Position numbers and translations under genes: made by a program
The notes under the pieces: model-generated
The model's database searches: none
What the model saw: the letters and a program-made list of their open reading frames with translations, nothing else
Told to the model about the DNA's origin: nothing
Part shown: positions 64,000-64,000 of the stretch, one piece after another
Layout: each line of letters starts with the position of its first letter
How positions within the stretch are numbered: position 1 is the first letter of the stretch
From: Leptolinea sp. HRD-7
GTDB lineage: Bacteria > Chloroflexota > Anaerolineae > Anaerolineales > Anaerolineaceae
Direction of reading: 5' to 3'
Length of the DNA: 64,000 nucleotides
Assembly: GCA_024363285.1 (NCBI GenBank)
Contig: AP024710.1
Coordinates: forward strand, 1,706,001 to 1,770,000

Positions 64000-64000
64000 G

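Noticed and set aside
1..64000. CRISPR arrays, insertion sequences, phage genes, rRNA
   Set aside because: No direct repeat array with unique spacers, transposase, integrase or phage structural gene was seen.

Overview
The window looks like a chromosomal segment of a Chloroflexota bacterium, probably an Anaerolineae relative. This is inferred from the mix of gene families: a long-form NfeD, a translin-family protein beside ssb, a SARP/BTAD ATPase, lamin-tail and DUF5671 membrane proteins, and a YfhO-like protein. Single-membrane-style lipoproteins and many genes without ribosome binding sites fit as well. No phage, insertion sequence, CRISPR array, rRNA or tRNA gene was found. It is mostly core genome with a few accessory pieces.

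Layout. 1-2.1 kb: the 3' part of a HerA/VirB4-like ATPase, closed by a clear terminator. 6.1-2.4 kb (minus strand): a lamin-tail protein, a DUF1992 protein, then the classical dnaX-ybaB-recR recombination/replication set. 6.1-12.2 kb: a YacP-like nuclease, a DUF84 NTPase, two membrane proteins (MFS, ICMT-like) and mutS2. 20.1-12.4 kb (minus strand): ssb-translin, then nadK, a zinc-finger membrane protein, recN and a 1146-residue SARP-type regulator packed head to tail. 20.3-28.6 kb: a complete system I cytochrome c maturation operon in the order ccmE-F-H-G, zinc-ribbon protein, diheme cytochrome, ccmA-B-C-D. Its CcmE carries Cys in place of the usual heme-binding His. 28.6-30.1 kb: GNAT and DUF4304 genes around a hairpin-rich gap that may encode a small structured RNA. 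30.2-35.4 kb: an MFS exporter and an ArsR-type regulator behind a palindromic operator, a secreted four-repeat protein and a lipoprotein. 35.4-41.7 kb: alpha-glucan phosphorylase, UPF0316 protein, long NfeD and DnaK. 41.8-56.5 kb: a YfhO-like protein, a C39-like peptidase/TPR protein, sbcD, a CNNM/CBS protein, sbcC, two GT4 glycosyltransferases, a DinB-like protein and a GT39-like membrane glycosyltransferase. 56.6-64 kb: a GlsB-type membrane protein, PolX, BirA, a small membrane protein, gyrA and two membrane proteins, the last cut by the window edge.

Two themes cross the window. DNA maintenance is heavily represented (recR, dnaX, mutS2, recN, ssb, sbcC, sbcD, polX, gyrA). In addition, at least ten genes have a TANNNT -10 box ending exactly 6 or 7 bases before the ATG and no Shine-Dalgarno sequence. 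That points to widespread leaderless transcription, and it also fixes many start codons downstream of the longest open frame.

The most unusual system-level feature is the ccm operon. It combines a Cys-type CcmE with intact CcmG and CcmH, and carries an embedded diheme lipoprotein cytochrome and a zinc-ribbon protein. These two share a short cytoplasmic helical motif, which suggests a dedicated cytochrome assembly or delivery module.
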